Source: Frankia sp. (GTDB lineage Bacteria; Actinomycetota; Actinomycetes; Frankiales; Frankiaceae). Taken from it: DNA of 15,796 nucleotides. Under the pieces are notes generated by a model that had not been told where the DNA came from, searched no databases, and saw nothing but the letters and a program-made list of their open reading frames with translations. Shown here piece by piece: positions 1-6,232 of this stretch. The stretch covers positions 1-15,796 of the forward strand of contig JADGHD010000041.1 of NCBI GenBank assembly GCA_019689615.1. Direction: 5' to 3'. Both the position numbers and the translations under genes were made by a program. How positions within the stretch are numbered: position 1 is the first letter of the stretch; each line of letters begins with the position of its first letter.

Positions 1-403
1 CCTCCGTGACACCGCCGGCTCCGCCGGCCTCGATGACACCGCCGGCACCGCCGGCCTCTACGATGTCGCGTTCGCCTTCGAGTGCGTGCACGACATGTCC
101 GACCCGGTCGGCGTCCTCGCCGCGACCCGGCGGATGCTCCGGCCCGACGGCGTCATGATCATCATGGACGAGAAGGTCGAGGAGGCGTTCACCGCTCCCG
201 GCTCGGAGACCGAGCGGCTCTTCTACGGCTTCTCCCTGGTCGGCTGCCTGCCGGACGGGCTGTCCCGGTCGCCGTCGGTCGGCACCGGTACCGTCATGCG
301 CCCGGCCACGCTGGCCGGCTATGCCGCCGAGGCCGGATTCCGCTCGACCGACGTCCTGCCGATCGAGCACGACACCTTCCGCTTCTACCGGCTCGTCCCC
401 TGA
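1..403 (+). CDS. SAM-dependent class I methyltransferase, C-terminal part (5' end outside window)
   Basis: The reading frame is already open at base 2 and ends with TGA at 401-403, so only about the last 133 codons are present. The visible part contains YDVAFAFECVHDMSDP (from base 59), which matches the strand-4 region of Rossmann-fold methyltransferases, followed by LRPDGVMIIMDEKV, the usual 'leader-loop-strand 5' segment. It ends with a substrate-side region containing VGCLPDG, PSVGTGTVMRP and a C-terminal FRFYRL. This tail is familiar from uncharacterised actinobacterial small-molecule methyltransferases. The SAM-binding glycine motif lies upstream of the window, so substrate and subfamily cannot be named. 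Bases 8-61 encode a duplicated nine-residue unit, DTAGSAGLD then DTAGTAGLY, just before the strand-4 motif. The gene converges on the terD-like gene. Confident as a methyltransferase, not about its substrate. Confidence 0.85.
   Translation, partial: LRDTAGSAGLDDTAGTAGLYDVAFAFECVHDMSDPVGVLAATRRMLRPDGVMIIMDEKVEEAFTAPGSETERLFYGFSLVGCLPDGLSRSPSVGTGTVMRPATLAGYAAEAGFRSTDVLPIEHDTFRFYRLVP
8..61 (+). repeat. 27-bp in-frame tandem duplication inside the methyltransferase gene
   Basis: Bases 8-34 and 35-61 are two head-to-tail 27-bp units. The first 24 bases differ only at 20 (T) versus 47 (A). The repeat adds nine codons without shifting the frame and lies in a loop position before the strand-4 motif of the methyltransferase. 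Confidence 0.8.
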
Positions 404-443
404 GCCTGAAGGCCAGGTAGACCACAAGCCCGACAGACGCCAG

Positions 444-484
444 CGGGCCGCCGTGCCGACCACAGAGGTCAGGACGGCGGCCCG
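444..484. terminator. Bidirectional hairpin terminator between convergent genes
   Basis: CGGGCCGCCGT at 444-454 pairs perfectly with ACGGCGGCCCG at 474-484, an 11-bp stem. Within the 19-base loop GACC (458-461) can pair with GGTC (467-470). It sits 40 bases after the methyltransferase stop and 100 bases after the terD-like stop on the other strand, so it can serve both. There is no strong T-tract, as is common in actinomycetes. The rest of 404-583 shows nothing else recognisable. Confidence 0.75.
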
Positions 485-583
485 TGTCGTGTCTTCGCTG
501 GTTAACAGGCGCCCGGCTGGCGTCACCCGGCCGATGACCGCGCGGCACCCCGGGCGCCCCGATGAGCAGGCGCCGACGGCCGG

Positions 584-1168
584 TCAGACGTTGACGCCGT
601 AGTCGCGGGCGAGGCCGGCGAGGTCGTTGTGGCCCTGGCCGACGGCGCGGAACTTCCAGTCGCTGCCGTGGCGGTACACCTCGCCGAAGATGACCACCGT
701 CTCGGTCGAGTAGTCCTCGGACAGGTCGTAACGGACCAGCTCGGTGCCGTTCTGGTCGACGACCCGGATGTAGGCGTTGCGGACCTGGCCGAAGTTCTGG
801 CCGCGGTTGACGGCGTCGTAGATCGACACCGGGACCACGATCTTGGCGACCTCGGCCGGCACCGAACCAAGGTTGATCATGATGGACTCGTCGTCGCCGG
901 CGCCCTCACCGGTCCGGTTGTCCCCGGACAGGATGATCGCGCCCTCCGGCGACTTCAGGTTGTTGAAGAAGATGAAGTGGCCATCCGAGAGCACCTTGTC
1001 GTCCGCCTTGACCGCGATCGCGGAGGCGTCGAGGTCGAAGTCGGTCCCCGTGGTCGTGCGGGCGTCCCAGCCCAGCCCGACCGTGAGCGCGGTGAGCTGC
1101 GGAGTGCCGGCGTCCGCGGCCGTCTTGGTAAGGCTGACGTTGCCGCCCTTGGCGAGGCTGATGGCCAT
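584..1168 (-). CDS. TerD family calcium-binding stress protein
   Basis: A 194-residue protein beginning MAISLAKGGNVSLTK, close to the usual TerD length of about 190. The family signatures are present: GLGWD (31-35), the acidic GTDFDLDASA (41-50, Asp43, Asp45, Asp47), and SGDNRTGEGAGDDESI (81-96) before a beta strand. These match the calcium-binding sites of TerD/CABP proteins. The end reads WKFRAVGQGH...LARDYGVNV, also typical. The frame stays open 27 codons further upstream, but I chose the ATG at 1168 because it gives the conserved N terminus and has GAGGAAGGA about 7 bases before it. TerD proteins are cytoplasmic and linked to tellurite, oxidative or envelope stress and, in streptomycetes, to development. 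No terABC or other ter partner is nearby, so tellurite resistance should not be assumed. It lies 278 bases downstream of the DUF574 gene and probably has its own promoter. Confidence 0.93.
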   Translation of the reverse strand: MAISLAKGGNVSLTKTAADAGTPQLTALTVGLGWDARTTTGTDFDLDASAIAVKADDKVLSDGHFIFFNNLKSPEGAIILSGDNRTGEGAGDDESIMINLGSVPAEVAKIVVPVSIYDAVNRGQNFGQVRNAYIRVVDQNGTELVRYDLSEDYSTETVVIFGEVYRHGSDWKFRAVGQGHNDLAGLARDYGVNV

Positions 1169-1265
1169 GTGGTGTCCTTCCTCGGCCAATCTGCGTCGAT
1201 GGCCATGATGGGAACTGCACGCGCGCCCCACACTGACACAGCCGGCCAACCCGCCGGTACCTCGC

Positions 1266-1292
1266 GTCGCCCGGGCGACAAGACCTCAGGTC
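1266..1292. promoter_or_regulatory. Two adjacent dyads upstream of the terD-like gene
   Basis: GTCGCCCGGGCGAC at 1266-1279 is a perfect 14-bp palindrome. Three bases further GACCT-C-AGGTC at 1282-1292 is a second perfect dyad. Read on the minus strand, TTGACC (1294 to 1289) overlaps the second dyad and resembles a -35 box, but I do not find a good -10 at normal spacing. They lie about 100-125 bases upstream of the terD-like start and are candidates for an operator or transcript-start structure. The remainder of 1169-1446 shows no gene. Confidence 0.35.
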
Positions 1293-1446
1293 AACGCACC
1301 GCGCGTCGCTGCCAGATGCCGGCGCGACGAGCGCCAATGGGCGTTTCCAGCGGCAACCGGCCCCGATCGGCCGATTGGGCGCGGCCAACGGACGTGCTCG
1401 GGAACGCCGACGCGTATCCGTGCCGCGTGCAGAGCGCCGCGGCAGG

Positions 1447-2289
1447 TCAGGGCTTGTGGCCGATGCCGGCGGCGACGATCCGGTGGGCGAACTCCAGCGG
1501 CTCGCTGACCGGCTCGTCCGGCCGCCACAGCGGGCTGTAGACCAGGCCGGGCTCGACGAGCTCCAGGCCGTCGAAGAACCGGCCAATCTCCTCGAAGGTC
1601 CGGAAGCGCCCACTGCCCAGGCTGGTCAGCATGACCCGCTCGATCTCCTTCGTCTCCTCGCCGCCGTCGACGAAGTGGGTGACGAAGACGTAGCTCCCCG
1701 GGGCGAGCACCTCCCGATAACGCGCGACCAGGCCGTACGGGTCCTCGTCGTCGTTGAGGTGGTGGATGATCGCGACCAGCAGCAGGCCGACGGGCTGGCT
1801 GAAGTCGATCAGCTCCAGCAGCTGCGGGTGGTTGAGGATGGCCTCCGGCTCCCGGGCGTCGGCCTGGATCACCCTGGTGGAGCCGTTCTCCGCGAGCAGC
1901 GCCCGGCCGTAGGCCAGCACGATCGGGTCGATGTCCACGTAGACGACCCGGGCGTCGGGCGCGATCGCCTGGGCGACCTCGTGCGTGTTCTGCACGGTCG
2001 GCAGACCGGAGCCGATGTCGATGAACTGCCGGATGCCCTGCTCGACCAGGAATCGCACGCCCCGGCGCAGCACGGCGCGGTTCAGCCGGCCCACCGCTGC
2101 CCCGCCCGGGGTGATCGCCAGCAGGTGGTTCGCCAGCTCCCGGTCCGCGGCGAAGTTGTCCTTGCCGCCCAGCAGGGCGTCGTAGACCCGGGCAACGGCG
2201 GGCCTGGACGTATCGAACCCAGCGATGTCGGTCGGCGGCTCCTCGTCGCGCTCGACGATGGAGCGAGCGAGCGGCGTCTCCTTGGACAC
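1447..2289 (-). CDS. DUF574 (Methyltransf_19) SAM-dependent methyltransferase
   Basis: A 280-residue protein with the hallmarks of the actinobacterial DUF574 family. Near the N terminus it has RPAVARVYDALLGGKDNFAADR (29-50, conserved family signature). The SAM-binding motif is FIDIGSGLPT followed by NTHEVAQ (89-107), then VVYVDIDPIVLAYGRALL (115-132) with the acidic Asp119/Asp121, and IQADAREP (141-148). The start is GTG at 2289-2287, preceded by AGGGGGGA at 6 bases. An ATG 7 bases upstream is out of frame. This family is large in Streptomyces, Frankia and relatives, usually as many paralogues, and its substrates are mostly unknown. It is divergent from lysC and on the same strand as the terD-like gene, with no evidence of a functional link. 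Confidence 0.93.
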   Translation of the reverse strand: MSKETPLARSIVERDEEPPTDIAGFDTSRPAVARVYDALLGGKDNFAADRELANHLLAITPGGAAVGRLNRAVLRRGVRFLVEQGIRQFIDIGSGLPTVQNTHEVAQAIAPDARVVYVDIDPIVLAYGRALLAENGSTRVIQADAREPEAILNHPQLLELIDFSQPVGLLLVAIIHHLNDDEDPYGLVARYREVLAPGSYVFVTHFVDGGEETKEIERVMLTSLGSGRFRTFEEIGRFFDGLELVEPGLVYSPLWRPDEPVSEPLEFAHRIVAAGIGHKP

Positions 2290-2414
2290 GTGCCATCCCC
2301 CCTGATGTGCTGGGCAGGAGCCAGACGTCGATCTGGCCGGGTCGCGGGGCCGGCGGCGCGGCGCACACTCCGCGGCGGCAGTGCGACGAAAACGGCGTGG
2401 TCGACTACGACGCG

Positions 2415-2422
2415 TACTATAG
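2415..2422. promoter_or_regulatory. AT-rich candidate -10 element in the methyltransferase/lysC divergent region
   Basis: The 343-base gap 2290-2632 contains one conspicuous AT island, GTACTATAGAC. TACTAT (2415-2420) is a -10-like hexamer on the plus strand and TATAGT (2421 to 2416) is a better one on the minus strand. -35 boxes are weak in either direction. It may be the promoter of the minus-strand methyltransferase (about 120-base leader) or of lysC (about 200-base leader). I see no small gene or clear riboswitch in the rest of the gap. Confidence 0.35.
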
Positions 2423-2632
2423 ACAGACTTTCCGGGTGCCAGTCGCGATCCAGCCGGTTACCTAGACGAAACAGTCGAGGGTCCCGGCGGGCAGCGCCGA
2501 ACGGCCGCCCGGCCGACGAGACCGGACCCTTGCCCACTCCCTGTCCGCCGGCTACGGGCGATGCCAGCCGGGCCGATAACGGGGGCGAACATCACCAGGG
2601 GCAGCCGGGTGGCGCTCGGTAGCCTTGGTGGC

Positions 2633-3901
2633 ATGGCGCTGGTGGTGGCGAAGTTCGGCGGCTCCTCTGTAGCGGACGCGGACAAGATCAAAAGGGTTGC
2701 CGAGCGCATCGTCGAGCAGCGCCGAGCCGGCAACGACGTGTGCGTCGTCGTGAGCGCGATGGGTGACACCACCGACGAGCTGCTCGAGCTCGCCGAGCAG
2801 GTGTCCCCGCTGCCACCGGCGCGCGAGCTGGACATGCTGCTCACCTCCGGCGAGCGGATCTCGATGGCGCTGCTGGCGATGGCGATCTCCAACCTGGGCG
2901 CCGAGGCGCGCTCGTTCACCGGCTCGCAGGCCGGCGTGATCACCACGTCCACCCATGGCAAGGCGCGGATCATCGACGTCACCCCCGGCCGGATCCGCTC
3001 CGCGCTGGACGAGGGCGCGATCGCGATCGTCGCCGGCTTCCAGGGCGTGAGCCAGGACACCAAGGACGTCACGACGCTCGGCCGGGGCGGGTCGGACACC
3101 ACCGCGGTCGCGCTGGCCGCAGCGCTGGGCGCGGACGTCTGCGAGATCTACACGGACGTGGACGGGGTGTTCACAGCCGACCCGAGGATCGTGCCGAACG
3201 CCCGCCGGATCGAGCGCATCTCCTACGAGGAGATGCTGGAGCTGGCGGCCAGCGGGGCGAAGGTGCTCATGCTGCGCTGCGTCGAGTACGCCCGCCGCTA
3301 CAGCGTCCCGGTGCACGTGCGCTCCTCGTTCTCGACGAAGCCGGGCACCTGGGTCATTGACATTCCGGAGGCTGAACTCGTGGAACAGGCCATCATCCGC
3401 GGCGTCGCGCACGACCTGAGCGAGGCGAAGGTGACGGTGGTCGGCTGCCCGGACAAGCCGGGGGTCGCGGCCGCCGTGTTCCGCGCGGTTGCCGACGCCG
3501 ACGTCAATATCGATATGATTGTCCAGGTCGGTTCGGTCGCCGGCTCCGGCCGAACCGACATTTCCTTCACGCTGCCGAAGTCCGACGGGCGGACCGCGCT
3601 GGCCGTGCTGGACAAGGTGCGCGACCAGATCGGCTTCGAGCGCACCCTCTACGACGACCACATCGGCAAGCTGTCGCTGATCGGCGCCGGGATGAAGTCC
3701 CACCCGGGTGTCTCCGCCCGGTTCTTCGGCGCGCTCGCGGACGCGGGCGTGAACGTCGAGATCATCTCGACCTCCGAGATCCGGATCTCGGTGGTGGTCC
3801 GGGACACCGACCTGCCCGGTGCCGTGCGCGCCGTGCACGACGCGTTCGATCTCGCCGACCCGGACAACCAGGCGATCGTCTACGCCGGCACCGGCCGCTA
3901 G
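2633..3901 (+). CDS. lysC: Aspartokinase (alpha subunit)
   Basis: Phosphorylates L-aspartate with ATP to 4-phospho-aspartate, the first step toward lysine/diaminopimelate, threonine and methionine. The 422 residues match the length of actinobacterial aspartokinases (421 in Corynebacterium glutamicum). The kinase domain has KFGGSSV (7-13), the substrate-loop segment TSGERISMALLA, and GRGGSDTTAVALAAALGAD with YTDVDGVFTADPR for nucleotide binding. Two ACT domains follow, SEAKVTVVGCPDKPGV (263-278) and GKLSLIGAGMKSHPGV (345-360), the usual site of concerted lysine/threonine feedback. I chose the ATG at 2633 because MALVVAKFGGSSV matches the family N terminus, although the ribosome site before it is weak; GTG at 2609 is an alternative. 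asd follows on the same strand after 145 bases. The gene contains an internal translation start (see 3380-3901). Confidence 0.97.
   Translation: MALVVAKFGGSSVADADKIKRVAERIVEQRRAGNDVCVVVSAMGDTTDELLELAEQVSPLPPARELDMLLTSGERISMALLAMAISNLGAEARSFTGSQAGVITTSTHGKARIIDVTPGRIRSALDEGAIAIVAGFQGVSQDTKDVTTLGRGGSDTTAVALAAALGADVCEIYTDVDGVFTADPRIVPNARRIERISYEEMLELAASGAKVLMLRCVEYARRYSVPVHVRSSFSTKPGTWVIDIPEAELVEQAIIRGVAHDLSEAKVTVVGCPDKPGVAAAVFRAVADADVNIDMIVQVGSVAGSGRTDISFTLPKSDGRTALAVLDKVRDQIGFERTLYDDHIGKLSLIGAGMKSHPGVSARFFGALADAGVNVEIISTSEIRISVVVRDTDLPGAVRAVHDAFDLADPDNQAIVYAGTGR
3367..3382 (+). promoter_or_regulatory. Internal Shine-Dalgarno and GTG start within lysC
   Basis: GGAGG at 3367-3371 lies 8 bases before an in-frame GTG at 3380-3382 (codon 250 of lysC). 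This is a stronger ribosome site than the one before the full-length start. The nearby codons are unusually AT-rich for this genome (ATT, GAA, AAT, ATA/ATT in 3355-3565), which would favour open mRNA. Confidence 0.65.
3380..3901 (+). CDS. lysC: Aspartokinase beta subunit from internal in-frame start
   Basis: Translation from the internal GTG would give a 173-residue protein made of only the two ACT domains, starting VEQAIIRGVAHDLSEAKVT. In Corynebacterium glutamicum and Bacillus the lysC gene is known to encode overlapping alpha and beta chains in the same frame, and in C. glutamicum the beta chain also starts at codon 250 and is 172 residues long. The agreement in position, together with the GGAGG at 8 bases, makes an alpha2-beta2 enzyme the likely product here. 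The beta chain binds the feedback amino acids at the ACT interfaces. The evidence is positional and comparative; no protein data can be seen. Confidence 0.65.
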   Translation: MEQAIIRGVAHDLSEAKVTVVGCPDKPGVAAAVFRAVADADVNIDMIVQVGSVAGSGRTDISFTLPKSDGRTALAVLDKVRDQIGFERTLYDDHIGKLSLIGAGMKSHPGVSARFFGALADAGVNVEIISTSEIRISVVVRDTDLPGAVRAVHDAFDLADPDNQAIVYAGTGR

Positions 3902-3915
3902 GCCAGCGCCGGAGA

Positions 3916-3938
3916 CGGCGCCGGCCGCCGCGGCGCCG
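3916..3938 (+). terminator. GC hairpin between lysC and asd
   Basis: CGGCGCCG at 3916-3923 and again at 3931-3938 form an 8-bp stem with a 7-base loop, 15 bases after the lysC stop. There is no T-tract. It may partly terminate or stabilise the lysC transcript before asd; it does not rule out read-through. The remaining 3939-4030 shows no gene. Confidence 0.4.
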
Positions 3939-4046
3939 CCCGGCCCACCGTCCCCAGCAGACCAGCACTCCCCAGCCACCCGCACACCCGCAGTGCCACT
4001 CCACCGCCCGGGCCGCCGGGCGGCGGCAGCGAAAGGAAACCCGGCC

Positions 4047-5120
4047 GTGGCCGACCAGACCCGACCGACTCTTGCCGTGGTGGGCGCGACCGGCGCCGTC
4101 GGCTCCGTCATGCTCTCCCTGCTCACCGAACGACCGGACATCTGGGGCGAGATCCGCCTGGTGGCCTCGGCCCGATCGGCCGGCCGGACGCTGCGGGTGC
4201 GCGGCGCCGACGTCGTCGTCCAGGCGCTCGCCCCGGAGGTGTTCGACGGCGTCGACATCGCGATGTTCGACGTGCCGGACGAGGTGTCCGCGACGTGGGC
4301 GCCGATCGCCGCCTCCCGCGGCGCCATCGCCGTGGACAACTCGGGCGCGTTCCGGATGGACGCCGACGTCCCGCTCGTCGTCCCCGAGGTCAACGCGCAC
4401 GCGCTGGCCGACGTGCCGCGCGGGATCATCGCGAACCCGAACTGCACCACCCTGTCGATGATCGTCGCGCTCGGCGCGCTGCACCGGGAGTTCGAGCTCG
4501 AGTCGGTCTTCGCCACCTCCTACCAGGCCGCCAGCGGCGCCGGCCAGGCCGGCATCGACACGCTCTACGACCAGCTGGCGGTGGTCGGCGGCCGGCGTGA
4601 CCTCGGCCAGACCGCCGGCGACGTCCGCAAGGCCATCGGCGAGGACGCGTTCGGCCCGTTCCCGGCGCCGCTCGCGCTCAACGTCGTGCCCTGGGCCGGC
4701 TCGCTCAAGGACGGCGGCTGGTCGTCCGAGGAGATGAAGATCCGTAACGAGTCCCGCAAGATCCTCGGGCTGCCCGGCCTGCGGGTCTCGGCGACCTGCG
4801 TGCGGGTGCCCGTGGTCACGACGCACGCGGTCGCCGTGCACGCGCGGTTCACCCGGCCGGTCAGCGCCGGGGAGGCTCGGGCCGCGCTCGTCAACGCCCC
4901 CGGCGTGATGGTGGTCGACGACCCCGCGAACGGCGAGTTCCCGACGCCGGCCGACGTCGTGGGCACCGACCCGACCTGGGTGGGCCGGATCCGGCAGTCG
5001 CCGGACGACCCGAACGAGATCGCGATGTTCGTCTGCGGCGACAACCTGCGCAAGGGCGCCGCGCTGAACACGCTGCAGATCGCCGAGGAACTCGCCAGGC
5101 GAGGGCTGGCCCGCCGCTGA
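4047..5120 (+). CDS. asd: Aspartate-semialdehyde dehydrogenase
   Basis: Reduces 4-phospho-aspartate with NADPH to aspartate 4-semialdehyde, the branch point for lysine, threonine and methionine. The 357 residues fit the family. The nucleotide-binding loop is VVGATGAVG (11-19), the catalytic cysteine is Cys133 in ANPNCTT, and the active-site histidine is probably His260 in RVPVVTTHA. SYQAASGAGQAG (158-169) is the conserved substrate-binding stretch after the cysteine. The start is GTG at 4047, with AGGA (4034-4037) 9 bases before it; the frame is open further upstream but those residues are not family-like. The pairing lysC-asd is standard in actinomycetes. The C terminus reads EELARRGLARR, and its last codons plus stop are repeated downstream. 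Confidence 0.97.
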   Translation: MADQTRPTLAVVGATGAVGSVMLSLLTERPDIWGEIRLVASARSAGRTLRVRGADVVVQALAPEVFDGVDIAMFDVPDEVSATWAPIAASRGAIAVDNSGAFRMDADVPLVVPEVNAHALADVPRGIIANPNCTTLSMIVALGALHREFELESVFATSYQAASGAGQAGIDTLYDQLAVVGGRRDLGQTAGDVRKAIGEDAFGPFPAPLALNVVPWAGSLKDGGWSSEEMKIRNESRKILGLPGLRVSATCVRVPVVTTHAVAVHARFTRPVSAGEARAALVNAPGVMVVDDPANGEFPTPADVVGTDPTWVGRIRQSPDDPNEIAMFVCGDNLRKGAALNTLQIAEELARRGLARR

Positions 5121-5195
5121 CCGCGGGGGCGGCCACCGGAGGTGCGGGACCTGTTCGCGACCCCGGGGCTGGCCCGCCGCTGACCGCGAGGGCGG
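5103..5195. repeat. Direct repeat of the asd 3' end, 63 bp apart
   Basis: Bases 5103-5132 and 5166-5195 match over 30 positions with one difference (5126 G versus 5189 A). Each copy encodes GLARR followed by TGA, and the 63-base offset keeps the reading frame. The second copy lies wholly outside the gene, so an earlier, longer C terminus or a slippage duplication are both possible. Confidence 0.75.
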
Positions 5196-5220
5196 GCCGC
5201 GGCCCCGGCCCGGCCCGCCC
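5190..5220 (+). terminator. Probable asd terminator hairpin
   Basis: GGGCGGGCCG at 5190-5199 pairs perfectly with CGGCCCGCCC at 5211-5220, leaving an 11-base loop. It lies 70 bases after the asd stop and overlaps the second copy of the asd tail repeat. There is no T-tract. Confidence 0.5.
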
Positions 5221-5689
5221 GCGCCCGCGGCGCCGCCCGGCCGGCGCGGGGGGCCTGCCGTCCGCGTGCCCTGCGCGGTCCGGCGCCGCGCCGCTGCGTG
5301 TCAACCCGGCGACGGGACATGCCTGATCGGCAACACTGCGAGCGCGCGGGGCCGCGCCATGGCGACGACCACTACCGGCGCACCACTGGCGCGCGAACCG
5401 TGTCCGGAATGCGCCAGTCCGCATCCTGCGGCGCATCCGTGGGCGAAGCGCGTATGTTGGACGTGCCCTATATCACATCCGCGCCAGGCGGGCGGATTGC
5501 CGTGCCGACGTGTCGATTCGTCATGCCCGCTGCCGGGGCTCGACCCTTTGGCGCTGTTGCGATATATGGACACGCTCGCGCGCCCGGGCAAGCGTGTTAC
5601 CAACGGATGAACCCCGACTCCGCGGCCCGTAGGGCTCCCGCGCACGGCCGATGCCGTGTACCGTCGACCCTGGCTGCAGTTCGGTCCGT
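5221..5689. other. Stretch without a confident gene
   Basis: No open frame here has the GC-rich third positions of its neighbours. The most interesting one is 5359-5610 (+), 83 codons starting MATTTTGAPLAREPCPEC. It carries a C-x2-C (CPEC) and, 14 residues later, a second C-x2-C (CWTC), a zinc-ribbon-like spacing. It lacks a ribosome site and uses many AT-ending codons, so I do not call it a gene. Base composition dips around TATATCAC (5468) and GATATATGG (5560), which may mark promoter or regulatory DNA. Confidence 0.4.
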
Positions 5690-5742
5690 GTCTCAGCCGA
5701 GACGCTGCGGAACTGAGCGGGAGGCGAAAATTCGCCGCCCGC
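5690..5742 (+). promoter_or_regulatory. Structured leader or operator upstream of cspA
   Basis: Two hairpin-forming dyads precede the cold-shock gene. GTCTC-AGCC-GAGAC is at 5690-5703. A longer one at 5717-5742 has arms GCGGGAGGCGAA and TTCGCCGCCCGC around AA, with one mismatch. They end 58 bases before the start codon. Cold-shock genes often have long folded leaders that respond to temperature, which would fit; a protein-binding palindrome is the alternative. Confidence 0.4.
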
Positions 5743-5800
5743 GATTGGCCCGGGGTCCGCGCGGTGCGGGCCCTGACTGCACCAGCAGGGAGAACGGCAC

Positions 5801-6004
5801 GTGGCTCAGGGCACGGTCAAGTGGTTCAACTCGGAGAAGGGCTTCGGCTTCATCTCCGTGGACGGCGGCGGCTCCGACGTTTTCGTCCACTACAGCGCAA
5901 TCCAGATGGACGGCTACAAGTCCCTCGACGAGGGTCAGCGGGTCGAGTTCCAGGTGACCCAGGGGCAGAAGGGGCCGCAGGCCGACGCCGTCCGCGTCAT
6001 CTGA
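5801..6004 (+). CDS. cspA: Cold-shock protein (CspA family)
   Basis: A 67-residue single cold-shock domain that binds single-stranded RNA and DNA and acts as an RNA chaperone in the cytoplasm. It begins MAQGTVKWFNSEKGFGFIS. The RNP1 motif KGFGFI is at 13-18 and RNP2 VFVHYS is at 27-32. The length is exactly that of the family, and the C terminus GPQADAVRVI is typical of actinobacterial members. The start is GTG at 5801, preceded by AGGGAGA at about 8 bases. It is monocistronic, with a folded leader upstream and a strong terminator downstream. Actinomycetes carry several such genes and many are constitutive, so cold induction is not certain. Confidence 0.97.
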   Translation: MAQGTVKWFNSEKGFGFISVDGGGSDVFVHYSAIQMDGYKSLDEGQRVEFQVTQGQKGPQADAVRVI

Positions 6005-6019
6005 GCCACCTATAGACCA

Positions 6020-6064
6020 ACGATCAGCCCGTCTCCTCCGCGGAGGCGGGCTGATCGTCTTTCT
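6020..6064 (+). terminator. Intrinsic terminator of cspA
   Basis: ACGATCAGCCCGTCTCC at 6020-6036 pairs with GGAGGCGGGCTGATCGT at 6042-6058: a 17-bp stem with one G-U pair and a 5-base loop, followed by CTTTCT. It is 16 bases after the cspA stop and is the clearest terminator in the window. Confidence 0.92.
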
Positions 6065-6158
6065 GGACCCTGAACGGGCCTGCCGGGCCCGAACCCGCGC
6101 GCGGGCAACCGGTCCCGGTCGGCGATGCCAACCGGAACCAGGCCCGCGCCCGGGGCCG

Positions 6159-6232
6159 TGCTCGACCGGGATGCGTTACGCCGCTGGCGGAACGCTGCTC
6201 GACAGGGATGCGTTACGCCGCTGGCGGAACGC
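6159..6232. repeat. 37-bp tandem repeat, each unit a hairpin
   Basis: Bases 6159-6195 and 6196-6232 are two exactly adjacent 37-bp copies differing at a single base (C versus A in CTCGACCGGG/CTCGACAGGG). Inside each copy GCGTTACGCC and GGCGGAACGC fold as a stem with one mismatch around the loop GCT. The second copy ends at the base next to the stop codon of the aldo/keto reductase gene (6233-6235, minus strand), so the hairpins sit directly 3' of that gene and may terminate or protect its transcript. Confidence 0.85.

Noticed and set aside
584..1168. Tellurite-resistance operon
   Set aside because: Only one TerD-type protein is present, with no terA, terB, terC, terE or terZ nearby, so only a general stress role is supported.
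2552..4516. A 654-codon open frame on the minus strand opposite lysC and asd
   Set aside because: It is the antisense shadow of two certain genes in GC-rich DNA, has no domain signature and no ribosome site.
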